Assembly (NCBI GenBank): GCA_017311185.1
Contig: JAESUZ010002871.1
Span: forward strand, 2,852,001-2,916,000
Reading direction: 5' to 3'
DNA from: Proteles cristata cristata
Lineage: Eukaryota; Chordata; Mammalia; Carnivora; Hyaenidae
Length of the DNA: 64,000 bases
Shown: one piece after another, positions 12,118 through 22,839 of the stretch
How the letters are laid out: each line of letters starts with the position of its first letter
Numbering within the stretch: position 1 is the first letter of the stretch
Translations under genes and position numbers: made by a program
The notes under the pieces: generated by a model
What the model was told of the DNA's origin: nothing
The model's input: only the letters and a program-made list of their open reading frames with translations
The model's database searches: none

Positions 12118-12325
12118 GAGATCATACAGTATAATGGATTTTACTGCTGCACTGCTTGGGTTCAGATATGGATTATACCACTGCCTAGTTGTGTGTCTTT
12201 GAGAAAGTTGTTTAATCTCACTGTGTTTCAATTTCCTCAGCTATACAATACAGATAAGTGTCTAACTCCAAGGTTGTTAGAAGGATCCGATGAAGTAATA
12301 TTTGTAATGAACTTACCATATCTGA
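12118..12325 (+). mobile_element. MIR
   Basis: This is a second forward MIR: 'acagtataatggatttta', 'ttgggttcagatatgga', 'cactgcctagttgtgtgtct', 'ctcagctatacaatacaga' and 'aaggttgttagaagga'. It lies 140 bp from the previous copy but is separate from it. Confidence 0.75.
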
Positions 12326-12889
12326 AAAAAAAGAATATATGTTCTAAATGCTTGCTTACTTGCTAAAGAAATGAACAGGTAATATAGGTGAATATAGAGG
12401 ATATAATTTCTTATATCAGTGCTAAAGGCTAATGGATAAGGTTCTGGAACCCAAGAAACAGCCAGCAGACAAGAGGGACACGAAGAACAAGATTTCATGA
12501 AACTGCAGAAAATAATTTCTGCTTTCTTGTTCTAGAAAGAGATAAGTTACACTGCTTTAAATGACAGGAAACTGCATTTTGATTAATACACTTCCAAAAA
12601 TAAAACAGATAGTGGACATTAGGAAAACAAAATGGTAATTATATTTATATTAAGTATTTAAGAAATTATTTAGCATATGAACTTGGCATTAAATATTTCC
12701 TAACTCGGGCATCCATTTGTGTATCACAATAAATTTTAAAACTTTTATTTCCAGAATGGAATACATGGGACAAGAAATAACTTCAAAAAGAATTTCTTGT
12801 GTTCAGTTAGTACAAGGTAGAATTATTTTAATATTGGAAAGACTCTCAAGATAAAATAATAGCAAAGGATAAGTTAGTTAATGCATAGT

Positions 12890-13003
12890 ATGAAATATCT
12901 CAATCTTTCTTATTACAGCCCTAAAATGGTGGCATCTCCATTTTGCAAAGGAAGAAAAAGAAGCCACGATAGGGTAAGTAGCTTGTCCAAACTCAATGGC
13001 TAT
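12890..13003 (-). mobile_element. MIR, first part (split by LTR)
   Basis: An inverted MIR core ('ccattttgcaaaggaagaaa', 'ggtaagtagcttgtcc') stops at 13003, where a retroviral LTR begins. It resumes at 13446. Confidence 0.75.
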
Positions 13004-13445
13004 TGTGGGAGCCGGACAGTGACCACAGGAAAGGGACGCAGGGATGTGCCTGCACACGGGGCTCCCTGCCTGGGCAAGGCATTCCTGCAAACAGGGTGCT
13101 CTGCCAGGAGGCCTGCACACAGTATCCAAGTTTAATGGTCCGCTTGCAAACGAGGAAACATGCCCTCCTTAGAAATAAGGAGAAGGCTGGAATTGTGAGC
13201 AGGCCTCTTAGTAAACATGTTGTGGTCGCTTCCTCCGTTTGCTCCCCACTGTCCTTGAAATGTGTTTGGCTACTTGCCCTTAATTGGTAAAGGAATGCAT
13301 CTTGTAGATTTCAGTTTGTATCCAGTTACCGGGGTATAAAATAAACCGCAAGAGGGGCTTGCGTAGAATTATTCCTCCGGCCGGAGTTGTGTCTGTGTCT
13401 GTCTTTTGTGTGTGTCTTGTCCTTTGTGTCATTTCGTCCGCAACA
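13004..13445 (+). mobile_element. Solo LTR of an endogenous retrovirus (class II-like)
   Basis: This 442-bp block is much richer in CpG than its surroundings. It begins tgtgggagccgg and ends gtccgcaaca, the TG...CA termini of an LTR. The flanks repeat GCTAT (12999-13003 and 13446-13450), or six bases with one mismatch (GGCTAT/AGCTAT). A TATA box at 13335-13340 overlaps an AATAAA at 13340-13345, and a GT-rich stretch follows at 13388-13438, as expected for a short-R LTR. The 'tgtgggagccg' start recalls betaretrovirus/IAP-like LTRs; that class call is tentative. No gag, pol or env sequence adjoins it, so it is a solo LTR left by LTR-LTR recombination. It runs antisense to EYS. Confidence 0.85.
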
Positions 13446-13525
13446 GCTATGAATTGAGAGAACTAGGAATCATCTCCAGAGCTCCAATTCTTAAACCTGG
13501 AGCTCCGCTACCTCTTTTGAATTAA
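13446..13525 (-). mobile_element. MIR, second part
   Basis: The sequence 'gctatgaattgagagaacta...ctccaattcttaaacc' continues the inverted MIR broken at 13003. The GCTAT at its start is the LTR target-site duplication. Confidence 0.65.
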
Positions 13526-13529
13526 TCCT

Positions 13530-15600
13530 TTAGTAATGTCACTAATTTCTAAGAAAACACTATTTTATGTCATGGAGAAAATGGAACATGTCTCAAAAAT
13601 AATATGTTGACGAGTCCTAGCACTAAGAGAGTTGGTTCTTAATTATCAGAAAACTATTCTTTTTTTCTTATCATGCCATATAACTAGACACTGTTCACTT
13701 TTTGTCTTTGAAAGAGCCAGTGCAGGTACTGATAAACGAAGTTTTAATAACTTTGGATTATGTAACATTTTACAATTTACTTTATGAAGTACTTCATTTT
13801 CATCTTTATGGATTATGCTGTAAATTCTCTGAATTCATGCTTCACTTATTTCCCCAAGTCTCAGCCTCCTTAAATTTTACATTATGATTTCTGAATGTGA
13901 GATCATTCACCTGAGGACTCTGTTCTCTAGCCTTTGGCTAAATTGGCCTTAAGTCCTTAAATTTCACTAGAAAAGTATCTCCCAAATTAATATCCCCAAA
14001 GCACTTAAGCCAAAAATTGATTTTATTCTACTTGCTATTAAGTTACATAGATTATACTGCAAAATTAAACAGGGTTTTTAAATTATATGTATTACTAGAA
14101 TTCCCTAACTAATATAAACTAGATTACCTCTTGCTTTACTCTGCCCATTGCCTCTTAACCACTTGCAAAGGAACACTCAAGCACTTCAATTTTAATAAAT
14201 CTATTAACACAGAAAAAAGGTGAATATACATTCATTTATCTCAATTTTTAGCTTTCTTTTTCAGAGTTTAAGCTATGAACATGAGGCATGTTATTGTGAG
14301 GGTTTAATGATTTGTTAGTTTTCAAATGAAAACTCTTTGAGACCTTTTACAAATAAATGAAAATTTAAGCAGGAACAGAAGGAACACCAGATGGGAGTCT
14401 CTCAAGAGGTCTCCTCAGGGACATTATATGAAAGTGAGGTGAAATGGTATTAGGTGAGCACACTATTATAGAATTTCTGACTGAAATAATATTTTAATAT
14501 AAAGAAAATCTGTGTAATCCATATCTGAATAAGCAGTATATTATACAAGTTACCAGTAATATATAAAAATATATAATTAAATATAAAATAATATAAAATA
14601 AGTAATATTAAATAATGTGAATAAGTAACATGTAATAATATATTATATAGCATATAATATATATTATAAAGTATATCTGATATGTAATATATATAGCATA
14701 TAACATACAGAATGGATTGTATATAGCATAGAGCCACAACACTTTGAACTAGAACAGAATTTTAAAAATAATGTAATCCAAGATCATCGTTTATAGATGA
14801 GTAGTTTGAGGCACATAAACTATAAGTAATAGTCAACAATATAAAGTACTCATATTTTTTTAGTAGACATGACTGAAAATCAAGTGTCTTCATTTTAAGC
14901 CTGATATATTTTCCACCAATCCAACTTGTTTCTTGAAGGATCATAGAGATATGAATAAGATAAATATTTTTTCTCCATGTAGGTATATCTGCCAATCTAC
15001 ACTATTTTTATTGTTGCTCCTCGAGGGGTTAGAGAGCATTACATTCTAGTTATCATGCTAGAGATGGAGATGCTATAGATAAAGAGTGTGGCTTGAGTAA
15101 CAAAAAGCTATAGAATGTGTTTACTATATATGTGCCTAAGATATGAACCTGTACATAGAATATTATGTTGATTTGTGGTTGGGATTCTGGTATTTCAGAC
15201 TCAATACTAAAATGTCATAAAGCTGAATGGTATACAGTTTTCAAAGAAAAAAAATTTCAGAACTCTTCAATATTAACTTAAAAACAATTTTGGTAAAACT
15301 TTAATACTTTACTATGGAAATATAAAATCAGAGGAGTGATGCAGAAATCAGAGTAGGAAGCCCTGGAGATTCCTTTCTCCCACATACACACGGATTGACC
15401 AGCAATTCATATATCAATTTCCTTTGTGAGAAATAAGAAACTAATTGAAAGCTCCTTTACTTGGGGAAAGGTAAAATCAGACTTACTAAAACCAGGAGGT
15501 CGATTCTGGACACCTCTTAGTGAGATACTGCCTTGCCCTAGTGGTAGACAATCAAGAAGAGACCCTCTAGCTCCTAGCTTCATTCAGAGGTATGCATGCC
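13530..15600. other. Intronic sequence with AT-rich block
   Basis: No gene was recognised. Positions 14530-14710 are almost pure A/T with many overlapping tatat/atata palindromes. A degraded inverted MIR may lie at about 14775-14900 ('tagatgagtagtttgaggca'), but this is weak. Confidence 0.55.
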
Positions 15601-15617
15601 CAGTACTCTACATTTCC

Positions 15618-15844
15618 TTTTTTTAATTTTAATTTTTTTAATGTTTATTTATTTTTGAGAGAGAGAGAGAGAGACAGAGAGCAAGTGGGGTAGGAGCAGA
15701 GATAGAGGGAGACACAGAATCTGAAGCAGGCTCCCGGCTCTGAGCTGTCAGCACTGAGCTGACTCAGGGCTTGAATCCACGAACTGGGTTATTATGACCT
15801 AAGCCAAAGTCAGACACTTAGCCAACTAACCCATCCAGATGCCC
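15618..15844 (-). mobile_element. CAN-SINE (SINEC_Fc type)
   Basis: This is a minus-strand SINE with T-rich left end (the tail on its own strand), GA tract and head at 15844. A 17-bp target-site duplication, cagtactctacatttcc/cagtgctctgcattttc, is at 15601-15617 and 15845-15861, with three mismatches. Confidence 0.93.
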
Positions 15845-16822
15845 CAGTGCTCTGCATTTTCTGAAGGAGCTCCCCAGACCCTTGGCTTCTGTCTTGTCAG
15901 TCTTAGAGCTTTGGTGTTAGCACAGTCTAACCACTTTAGGGAGAATGGAGATGGCAGCCTTGGATGGTATATGCCATTAATCCTTCCCCTTGCTCAGTAC
16001 AGAGTGGGTAGATTAAAAAAAAAAACTTACCTCCCAATTACCCCCTGATGAAGGAAAGACTTGATATGGGCACTCAGCACTCCAACTTCTCTGAGGTTGC
16101 CTAAAGAACTAGCATCTGTGTCATCATTCTTGAATCTCTGATAGATCCAGCATAGCCTATCTGCCCAGGGGAGACTGAAAACAGTAGGTTGGGCTGGTAG
16201 ATGCCAAAGTTCCTCCACCAACTCAGTGCAGAGCAAGCAGACAAAACCCAGAGCTTCCTACTTTTCTCTGGGAAGGGAAAGAGTTGGTAGAAGTTCCCAG
16301 AATCTCTGGCCAGGCTGATCCGGGGAGTCTTCTTCAGCATGAGGCAAGTCTATAAAGACTGGAAGAGGTACCTGGTTTTATTAATGTGCAGACACTAACA
16401 CAGAGAGTCATGCAAAGTCAAGCAAAGATGTTCCAAAAAAAGGAACAAGACAAAACTCCAGAATATGACCCTAGTGAAGAAGAGTTATATCAACTACCTG
16501 ACAGAGAGTTAAAATTAACTCTCAACAACATTTAAAGAACAGTGAATGAAGTAGTAATTTCAACAGATATATTAAATAAATTTAAAAAAAAACTGTGAAA
16601 CAAATAATGTTACTGAAGAACATAATAACTACACTGAAACATTAAGTAAAAGGATTCAACAGGAGACTAGATTAACTAGAAGAAAGGATCAGTGAACTCA
16701 AATACAGTCAGAAATCATTCAGTCTGAGGGAAAAACAGAAAATAGAATAAAAAGAGTGAAGAAGCTTAAGGAAATTATAGGTAGCCATCTAACTGGCAAT
16801 ATATGAATTACACAGTTCTGGA

Positions 16823-16890
16823 AAGAGGAAGGAGAGGGAGAGGGAGAGAGAGGGGGAGGGGAGAGTGAGGGGCAGGGAAAGGGAGAGAGA
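16823..16890. repeat. (GGGAGA)n purine tract
   Basis: A G/A-only stretch inside the old L1 ORF1-like sequence has expanded from the purine-rich L1 text at this point. Confidence 0.85.
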
Positions 16891-18502
16891 CCAGGAAAGC
16901 ATATACAAAGAAATGATGGCTAAAATCTTTCTAAATCTAGGCAAGGAAATGGACATCTAGAACTGAGAAGGCTAAAGTAATCCATAGTGAGACACATTGT
17001 GATCAAATTATTAAGTGAAAGACAATTTTGAAAGCAGCGAGAGAATGAGTTGTCATATACAACAGTACCCCCATAAAACTACAAGCAGATTTATCATCAG
17101 AAATCTTACAGGCTAGAAGGAGTGGGATGATATATTCAAAGTGTTGAAAGAAAAAATAACTGTCAAGTAAGAATACCATATTCAACAAAACTCTCTTAAA
17201 AATGAAGAAGATATTTTGTTTTTCCAGATAAAAGCTGAGGGAGTTCACTAGACCTGCCTTACAAGAAAAGCTAAGGGTACTTCTTCAAGTTGAAATGAAA
17301 AGACATTAAGCAACAACACAACATAACATAAGAAACTATGAAACTTGTTGGTAAAGGTAAATATATAAGTATATGCTGTGTTACTATAATGGTGGTGGAA
17401 GTTAGAATTTTAGTATAGAAGTTAAAAGACAGAAGTATTAAAAATAGCTATAAAAATGATGTTAAAAGATATTCAACATGAACAATTGTGATAACAATAA
17501 CATGTGAGAAAGGGAGAAATCAATATGCACAGATTTTGTATATAATTGAACTTAGATTGTTATCAGCTTAAAATATTGTTATAGCTATAAGATAGTTTAT
17601 GTAAACCACAAGGTAACCCTCCCCCCGACACACACAGAGTACCCAAACACAGGATACCTATAGAAGTTACATAAAAGAAAAAGAGAAAAGAATCAAAGCA
17701 TATAACACAACAAATAAAAGCTTTTGAAATACAAACAAATAAACAAAACACAGAAGAAGACAACAAGAGAGCAAAAGATAGAAAAAGAACTATAAGACTA
17801 ACAGAAAGAAATAAGAAATGCAATTGTAAATTCTTCTCTATCAATAATCACTTTAACTGTCAATGAATTAAAGTCCTCATTCAAAACACAAAATTAACAA
17901 CACAGAACTGATATTTTTGAATAGATAAAATTGACAAACCCTTAGCTAAACTAACAAAGAATACTCAAATAAATAAAATCAGAATTGAAAGAAGAGGCAT
18001 TAAAACTGATGCCACAGAAATAAAAAGGACACTAAGAGAATACTATTAGCATTATACACCAACAACCTGGATAACCTAGAAGAAATAAATAGATAAGATC
18101 CTAGAAATATACTACCTATCAAAACTAAATCATAAATAAAAAGTCTGATGAACAAACAACTTATAAAATGACTGAATTTGTAATCAAAAACCTTCCAAAA
18201 AGAAAATCCCAGGAAAATATTTGAAGAATATTCAAATTATTAAGATAACAGTAATAGTAACAGTATGATACTGATGTAAAGAGTCATGTAGAACAATGGA
18301 CCAGAATAAGAGAACTCAGGAATAAATCCATACATATACAATTAACAGATCCTCAACAAGAATGCCCAGAATGCACAATTGGGAAAAGATGCTGTCTTCA
18401 ACAAATGATGCTGGGAAAACTGGATATTCACATGTAAGCAAACAAAATTGGACCTTTACCTTACACCATAAACAAAAATTAATTAAAAATTAATTAAAAA
18501 CT

Positions 18503-18732
18503 GGGACCCCTGGGTGGCTTAGTTGGTTAAGCGTCCGACTTTCGCTTAGGTCATGATCTCACAGTTCGTGGGTTCGAGCCCCGCGTCGGGCTCTGTGCTG
18601 ACTGCCAGCTCAGAGCCTGGAGCCTGTTTCAGTCTGTGACTCCCTCTCTCTCTGACCCTCCCCTGCTCACGCTGTCTCTCTCTCTCTCTCTCTCCTAGAA
18701 ATAAATAAAACGTTAAAAAAATTAAAAAAAAT
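18503..18732 (+). mobile_element. Young CAN-SINE (SINEC_Fc2 type)
   Basis: The copy is little diverged, with head 'gggacccctgggtggctta', the 'gactgccagctc' segment, a (TC)n block and 'ctagaaataaataaaacg' tail. A perfect 18-bp target-site duplication, aaaaattaattaaaaact, is at 18485-18502 and 18733-18750. It sits inside the old L1 and is one of the youngest insertions in the window. Confidence 0.96.
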
Positions 18733-19204
18733 AAAAATTAATTAAAAACTTAAACTTAAGACCTTAAACTATAAAACTCCTAGAATAAAATATTAGGGAA
18801 AACAACATGACATTGGCTTTGACAATGATTTCATCGATGTGACACCAAAAACACAGGAATCAAAAGCAAAAAATAGGTAAGTGGATTACATCAACTAAAA
18901 AGCCTCTGTACAACAAAGGAAACAAACAGAATTAAAAGGCAATTTATAAAACAGGAGAAACTATTTGCAAACTATACATTTGTTAAGGGGTTAATCTCCC
19001 AAATACACATGGAACTCCAACAACTAAATAGTTAAGAAAGCTAATAACCCAAATTAAAAAATAAGGTACTTGAATAGACATTCTCCAAAGAAGACATACA
19101 ATGGTCAATAGGTATATGAGAAAAATACTCAAAATCACTAATCATCAGGAAAATTACACACCAAAGCCATGAGATATCATGATACTACCTTACACCTGTT
19201 AGGA

Positions 19205-19340
19205 TTTTATATACATATACATATATATATATATAAATATGTATATGTATATATGTTTTATATATATGTATATGTATATATGTTTTGCATGCATATGTAT
19301 GTCAATGCATGTATGTAAATGTGTGTGTGTATGTAACAAA
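19205..19340. repeat. (TA)n / (TATG)n / (GT)n compound repeat
   Basis: A mixed TA, TATG and short GT run interrupts the 3' part of the old L1. Confidence 0.9.
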
Positions 19341-20308
19341 TGCTGGTGAGACTGTAGAGAAATCAGAATGCTTGTGCATTGTTGGTGGGAACACAAAATG
19401 GTACAGCTGCTATGGAAAGTAGCATGAAGATTCCCTACTAAATTAAAAATGAAACTACCATAAACTCTGCAATCTCACTTCTGGGTATTTATTCAAAACA
19501 ATTAAAATCAAGATCTTGAAAAGACCTATATTCATAGATGCACTGTTCATGATAGCCATGATGGGTAAATAATCTAAATGTCCACTGACAAACCAATAGA
19601 TAAAAAAGGAAATTCTGCAGTAACTGACAACATGGATGAAACAGAGGACATTAGGCTAAGTGAAGGAGCCCATGCATGGAAAGACAAATATTGGATAATT
19701 CCACTTACATGAGGCAGTATATGTCTCCTTGTATTCAAGTATAAGAATTTCACCAGTGTGAATCCCTAAACTGAAAACTTTTGTTGTTTAGGAAATGAAT
19801 ATCTTCCACTTTACAGATAATACTAAGAGGACTTTCAATGCAGATTAAAAATGTACTGAACCATCTCACTGCAGGTGTGATTTTCATGCTTGTTATAATA
19901 GGAAGCAAATGTGCAGCTAGATTCTCCCCTTTTGCCCAGGGAAAACACTGGTTCTTAACAGAATGCTGACAATATTCCTTTATTCAACATCATGAGTTTA
20001 AATAGAGGCAGTCATTTTTCTTATAAGCTTATCACTGCTTTCCATGTCAGAAAACTAATACATGTTTTCTCAGCCCTTTTTCTTTATAGATTGGGTTTTA
20101 GCAGGGTTGAACAACTTCCCTTTCTTGAAACTTGCTATTCTTCTGCATTCTATGATTACAGCACATTTTCCCAGTTGTGCCCTTATTTCCTCCGCCTACT
20201 TTGCTGTTTGACACTTAATTACCTTCTTAGTCTTCTTCAGGGACTTTGTTCTGATTCTTCTTCTCTTTCTCCTCCCTCTCCCCTGAGGTTATCTCAACTG
20301 GTCACATG

Positions 20309-20465
20309 TACTTGTTTATTTTTTTCTATTCATTCATTTATTTTTAACCTTATTCATTTTGACAGGGAGAGGGGGCAGAGAGAGACAGAGAGAGAGAAAA
20401 TCCCAAACAGGCCCTGCACTGTCAGCATGGAGTCCAATGTGGGGCTTGAACTCACGATCCACAAG
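20309..20465 (-). mobile_element. CAN-SINE, tail-side half
   Basis: The minus-strand SINE text from T-rich tail through 'cactgtcagcatggagtcc' to 'gaactcacgatcc' stops near 20465 and resumes at 20715. The full element is 20309-20465 plus 20715-20765. A probable 11-bp target-site duplication (ctggtcacatg/ctggttacatg) lies at 20298-20308 and 20770-20780. Confidence 0.8.
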
Positions 20466-20714
20466 ATAAATTCTGTTTTTAATATTAGTGATTGACTTGA
20501 ATGTGAAAAAGAAGAACTAGCAACTTTACAGAACATATTTTATGTTATCAACTTTTGAAGAGAGAAAAAAGAATCCACTAAGGGATTAGCAATTTGCATA
20601 ATTATCTTATTTCCTTTTACCTTTTGAATTTTTTTCTTTCATCTTTTGAAAACTTTTTCCCTGGTGTGTTTCAATTTATTTCTGACTGATTACCTAGTAT
20701 TCATATAACATATT
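20466..20714 (+). other. Composite insertion inside the SINE
   Basis: About 249 bp split the SINE. The first part (20466-20620) resembles 22878-23034, sharing 'ttgaatgtgaaaaagaa' and 'ttttatgttatcaactttt'. The second (20636-20711) resembles 21891-21963, sharing 'ggtgtgtttcaatttatttc' and 'tagtattcatataaca'. The two sources lie in the opposite order downstream, in the same orientation. Identity judged by eye is about 80-90%. Confidence 0.75.
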
Positions 20715-20765
20715 ACCTGAGCTGAAACCAAGAGTTGGATGCTTAACTGAGCCAACAGGCACCCC
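20715..20765 (-). mobile_element. CAN-SINE, head-side half
   Basis: 'acctgagctgaaaccaagag' through 'gccaacaggcacccc' is the SINE A-box/head region in inverse orientation. It completes the element begun at 20309. Confidence 0.85.
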
Positions 20766-20789
20766 TTATCTGGTTACATGAGTTTAAAT

Positions 20790-22460
20790 ACTATGTGCTA
20801 TGAATTCCCTGAGTTATGAACACAAGTGTTACCTTGTTCACTCTTGCAAGCCTCACAGATACCTCATTTTGAAGTGTCCAAACTAATTGTATTGTCATTT
20901 CCCCCAAATTTGTTCTCCACAGTTTTTTCATCTTAGTAACGGGTCCCTCATTTTGTTGCTTAAGCTGCCAGAAGCCTTAGACTCATGCTTGATGTCTCCT
21001 TCTGACTTTCTCATAGGTTCATGAATGCAAACCTGCATGTATTTTTTTTCTACATTTTCTAATGAGGTAATTAGGGGGAGGTAGATACAATGGTAAATAT
21101 AAGCCAGTGTTCTTGAGTAGATGGAACTATGATTAGATGTACAGAGAACTCTTCAAAACTAGAAGCAAACACAAATAGAGGAATTCAAAAGATTTTCTTA
21201 AAATTGGAAATGTACAGATTAAGAAAGGATCTGGAGCAGGGACAGACTCAGACACAGGCCCTCCCCAACTCCTGGCAGCATTTTGCTAGGATATCAAGAA
21301 ATAGAGGTAAGAGGATACAGATATGGGTCAGAGCAAAAAACGGAAGAGCAGTTGGTAGAGAAAGGAGGAACTGTGGGAGGAGAATCTGTCTTTTTGTTGA
21401 GTAGGAGCCAGTTTTCACGGTATAACTGACTGAGGTTCCATCCACAGCAGATTATTGCTTAAGAAAGGCAGGTCCTTGCATGGGAATAAATTAAAAGAGA
21501 TTCTTATATGGACAAGAAATGAGAAATAATTCTCATGGGTCTTCACCTGATAATTTGTTGATTTGCTGTCAAATGCCACTGATACCAAATAGACAACCAA
21601 GGGCTTGCATGGCAGTCTTGCAGACAGGGTGAATGAATAAATGAGTGACTTAACACACAACCTCCAAAAGAAGCAATGGGTTTTGAAATGTTGAAACGCA
21701 ACTCTTAGGTCTCTGTTATTTTGCTTATGCTTATCAGAGATATCGGTTATGTATATGCTTACTTAAAAGATTTTTGCTTACTGTAGAGTGATTTTCTTTT
21801 TAAGATCAAATGATCAGAAAACAAGGTCAAGGTCGAGATTGTTTTGTTTTGTTTTTCATCATTTACCCAACCCAAGAAGGCTGATTGTGGCCATCTTTCA
21901 AAAATTTTTTTCACTGGTGTGTTTCAATTTATTTCTGATTGATTACATAGTATTCATATAACAAGTATCTTGGAAGAGCTCAAAAAGGTTGACCAGCATC
22001 CTAATAGTCTATCATAAACAATTTAGTGAGGTGGCATTTCCTTTTTAGATTTATAATAAATTGTGATGAGTAATATAAGCTACCAAAATATTTTAGAAAG
22101 AGAAATAAAGATAACTGAGGTGATTTCTTTTCATCTGTTCTTCAGGAATGAATCACAACTTCCAAAAGAGAATTCTCTCTTTATGTGTTAGATTATTAAT
22201 TTAACAGTAACTTCTTTGGCTAAACGATTTTTATGGCAGATGATTGACAGCATTTTTTATAAAAGTGAATGGCTTTGTAGAAGATTAATTACTGAATAAG
22301 TAAATCAGTGTTTTAAACATACATAAAAGTAGGTAATACTTATTTGCTTTGTGAAACTCTCCTTATTTTCTTAAGTGATTCACTTAAAGTTTTAATAATT
22401 ACTGGACTCCTCCATTATGTTAAATTAAAAATTAAAATGTATTTTTAGATTTTTAAATCA
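20790..22460. other. Intronic sequence; holds source segment B
   Basis: No gene was recognised. The segment at 21891-21963 is paralogous to 20636-20711. The open frames at 21129-21404 and 21415-21660 show no domain or splice context. Confidence 0.55.
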
Positions 22461-22465
22461 ATCAT

Positions 22466-22832
22466 TGTTATGAACTGAGAGTATGTGTCCCCCTAAAATT
22501 TACATTAAAATCCTAGACCCCAATAAATTGGTATTAGGAGGTGGAGGTCTTTGGGAGGTGATGAGGTCATTGAGGTAGAACCTTCATGAGTGGGATTAGT
22601 GCCCTTACGAAAGAGATCCTAGAGAAGTCTCTCACTCTTTCTGCTAACATGAGGACACAGTTAGAAGACGGCTGTCTATGAACCAGAAAATGGGTCCTCA
22701 TCAGACTCTACACTGCCAGGACCATGATGTTGTTCTTCTCAACCTTTATAACTATGAAAAATTAATGTTTATTGTTTTAGCCACCTATTCTATGCTATTT
22801 TTTGGTTAGCAGACCAAATGGATCGTTAGTCA
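22466..22832 (+). mobile_element. MaLR LTR (MST/MLT1-like)
   Basis: A diverged LTR starts tgttatgaactgag. Its landmarks are 'gtgtccccctaaaatttaca', 'ggtattaggaggtgga', 'gggattagtgcccttacga' and 'ctatgaaccagaaaatggg', and it ends near 'gttagtca'. The five-base flanks ATCAT and CTCAT suggest the target-site duplication. No internal retroviral sequence follows. Confidence 0.8.
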
Positions 22833-22839
22833 CTCATTC

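Larger units (their letters stand above)
16395..19740 (+). mobile_element. Old L1 with internal deletion, ORFs decayed
   Basis: L1 ORF1-type sequence runs at about 16400-17320: 'acacattgtgatcaaatta', 'gcagcgagagaatgag', 'gatgatatattcaaagtg' and 'gacctgccttacaagaaaag'. ORF2 pieces follow: reverse-transcriptase-proximal sequence (about 17920-18200) and, after a large deletion of the endonuclease and catalytic RT, C-terminal ORF2 and 3' sequence (about 18290-19740, for example 'ggtgggaacacaaaatggta'). No frame survives. A (TA)n microsatellite sits at 19208-19275 and a SINE at 18503-18732. The junctions between the parts may mark deletions or separate insertions. Confidence 0.75.

Noticed and set aside
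12881..13290. Two overlapping plus frames and one minus frame of 83-95 codons with normal-looking composition
   Set aside because: They lie in MIR and LTR sequence; the GC-rich LTR simply lacks stops. None matches a retroviral protein.
19992..20495. 167-codon plus-strand open frame
   Set aside because: It runs from unique intron into an antisense SINE, has no domain, and shows no splice or promoter context.
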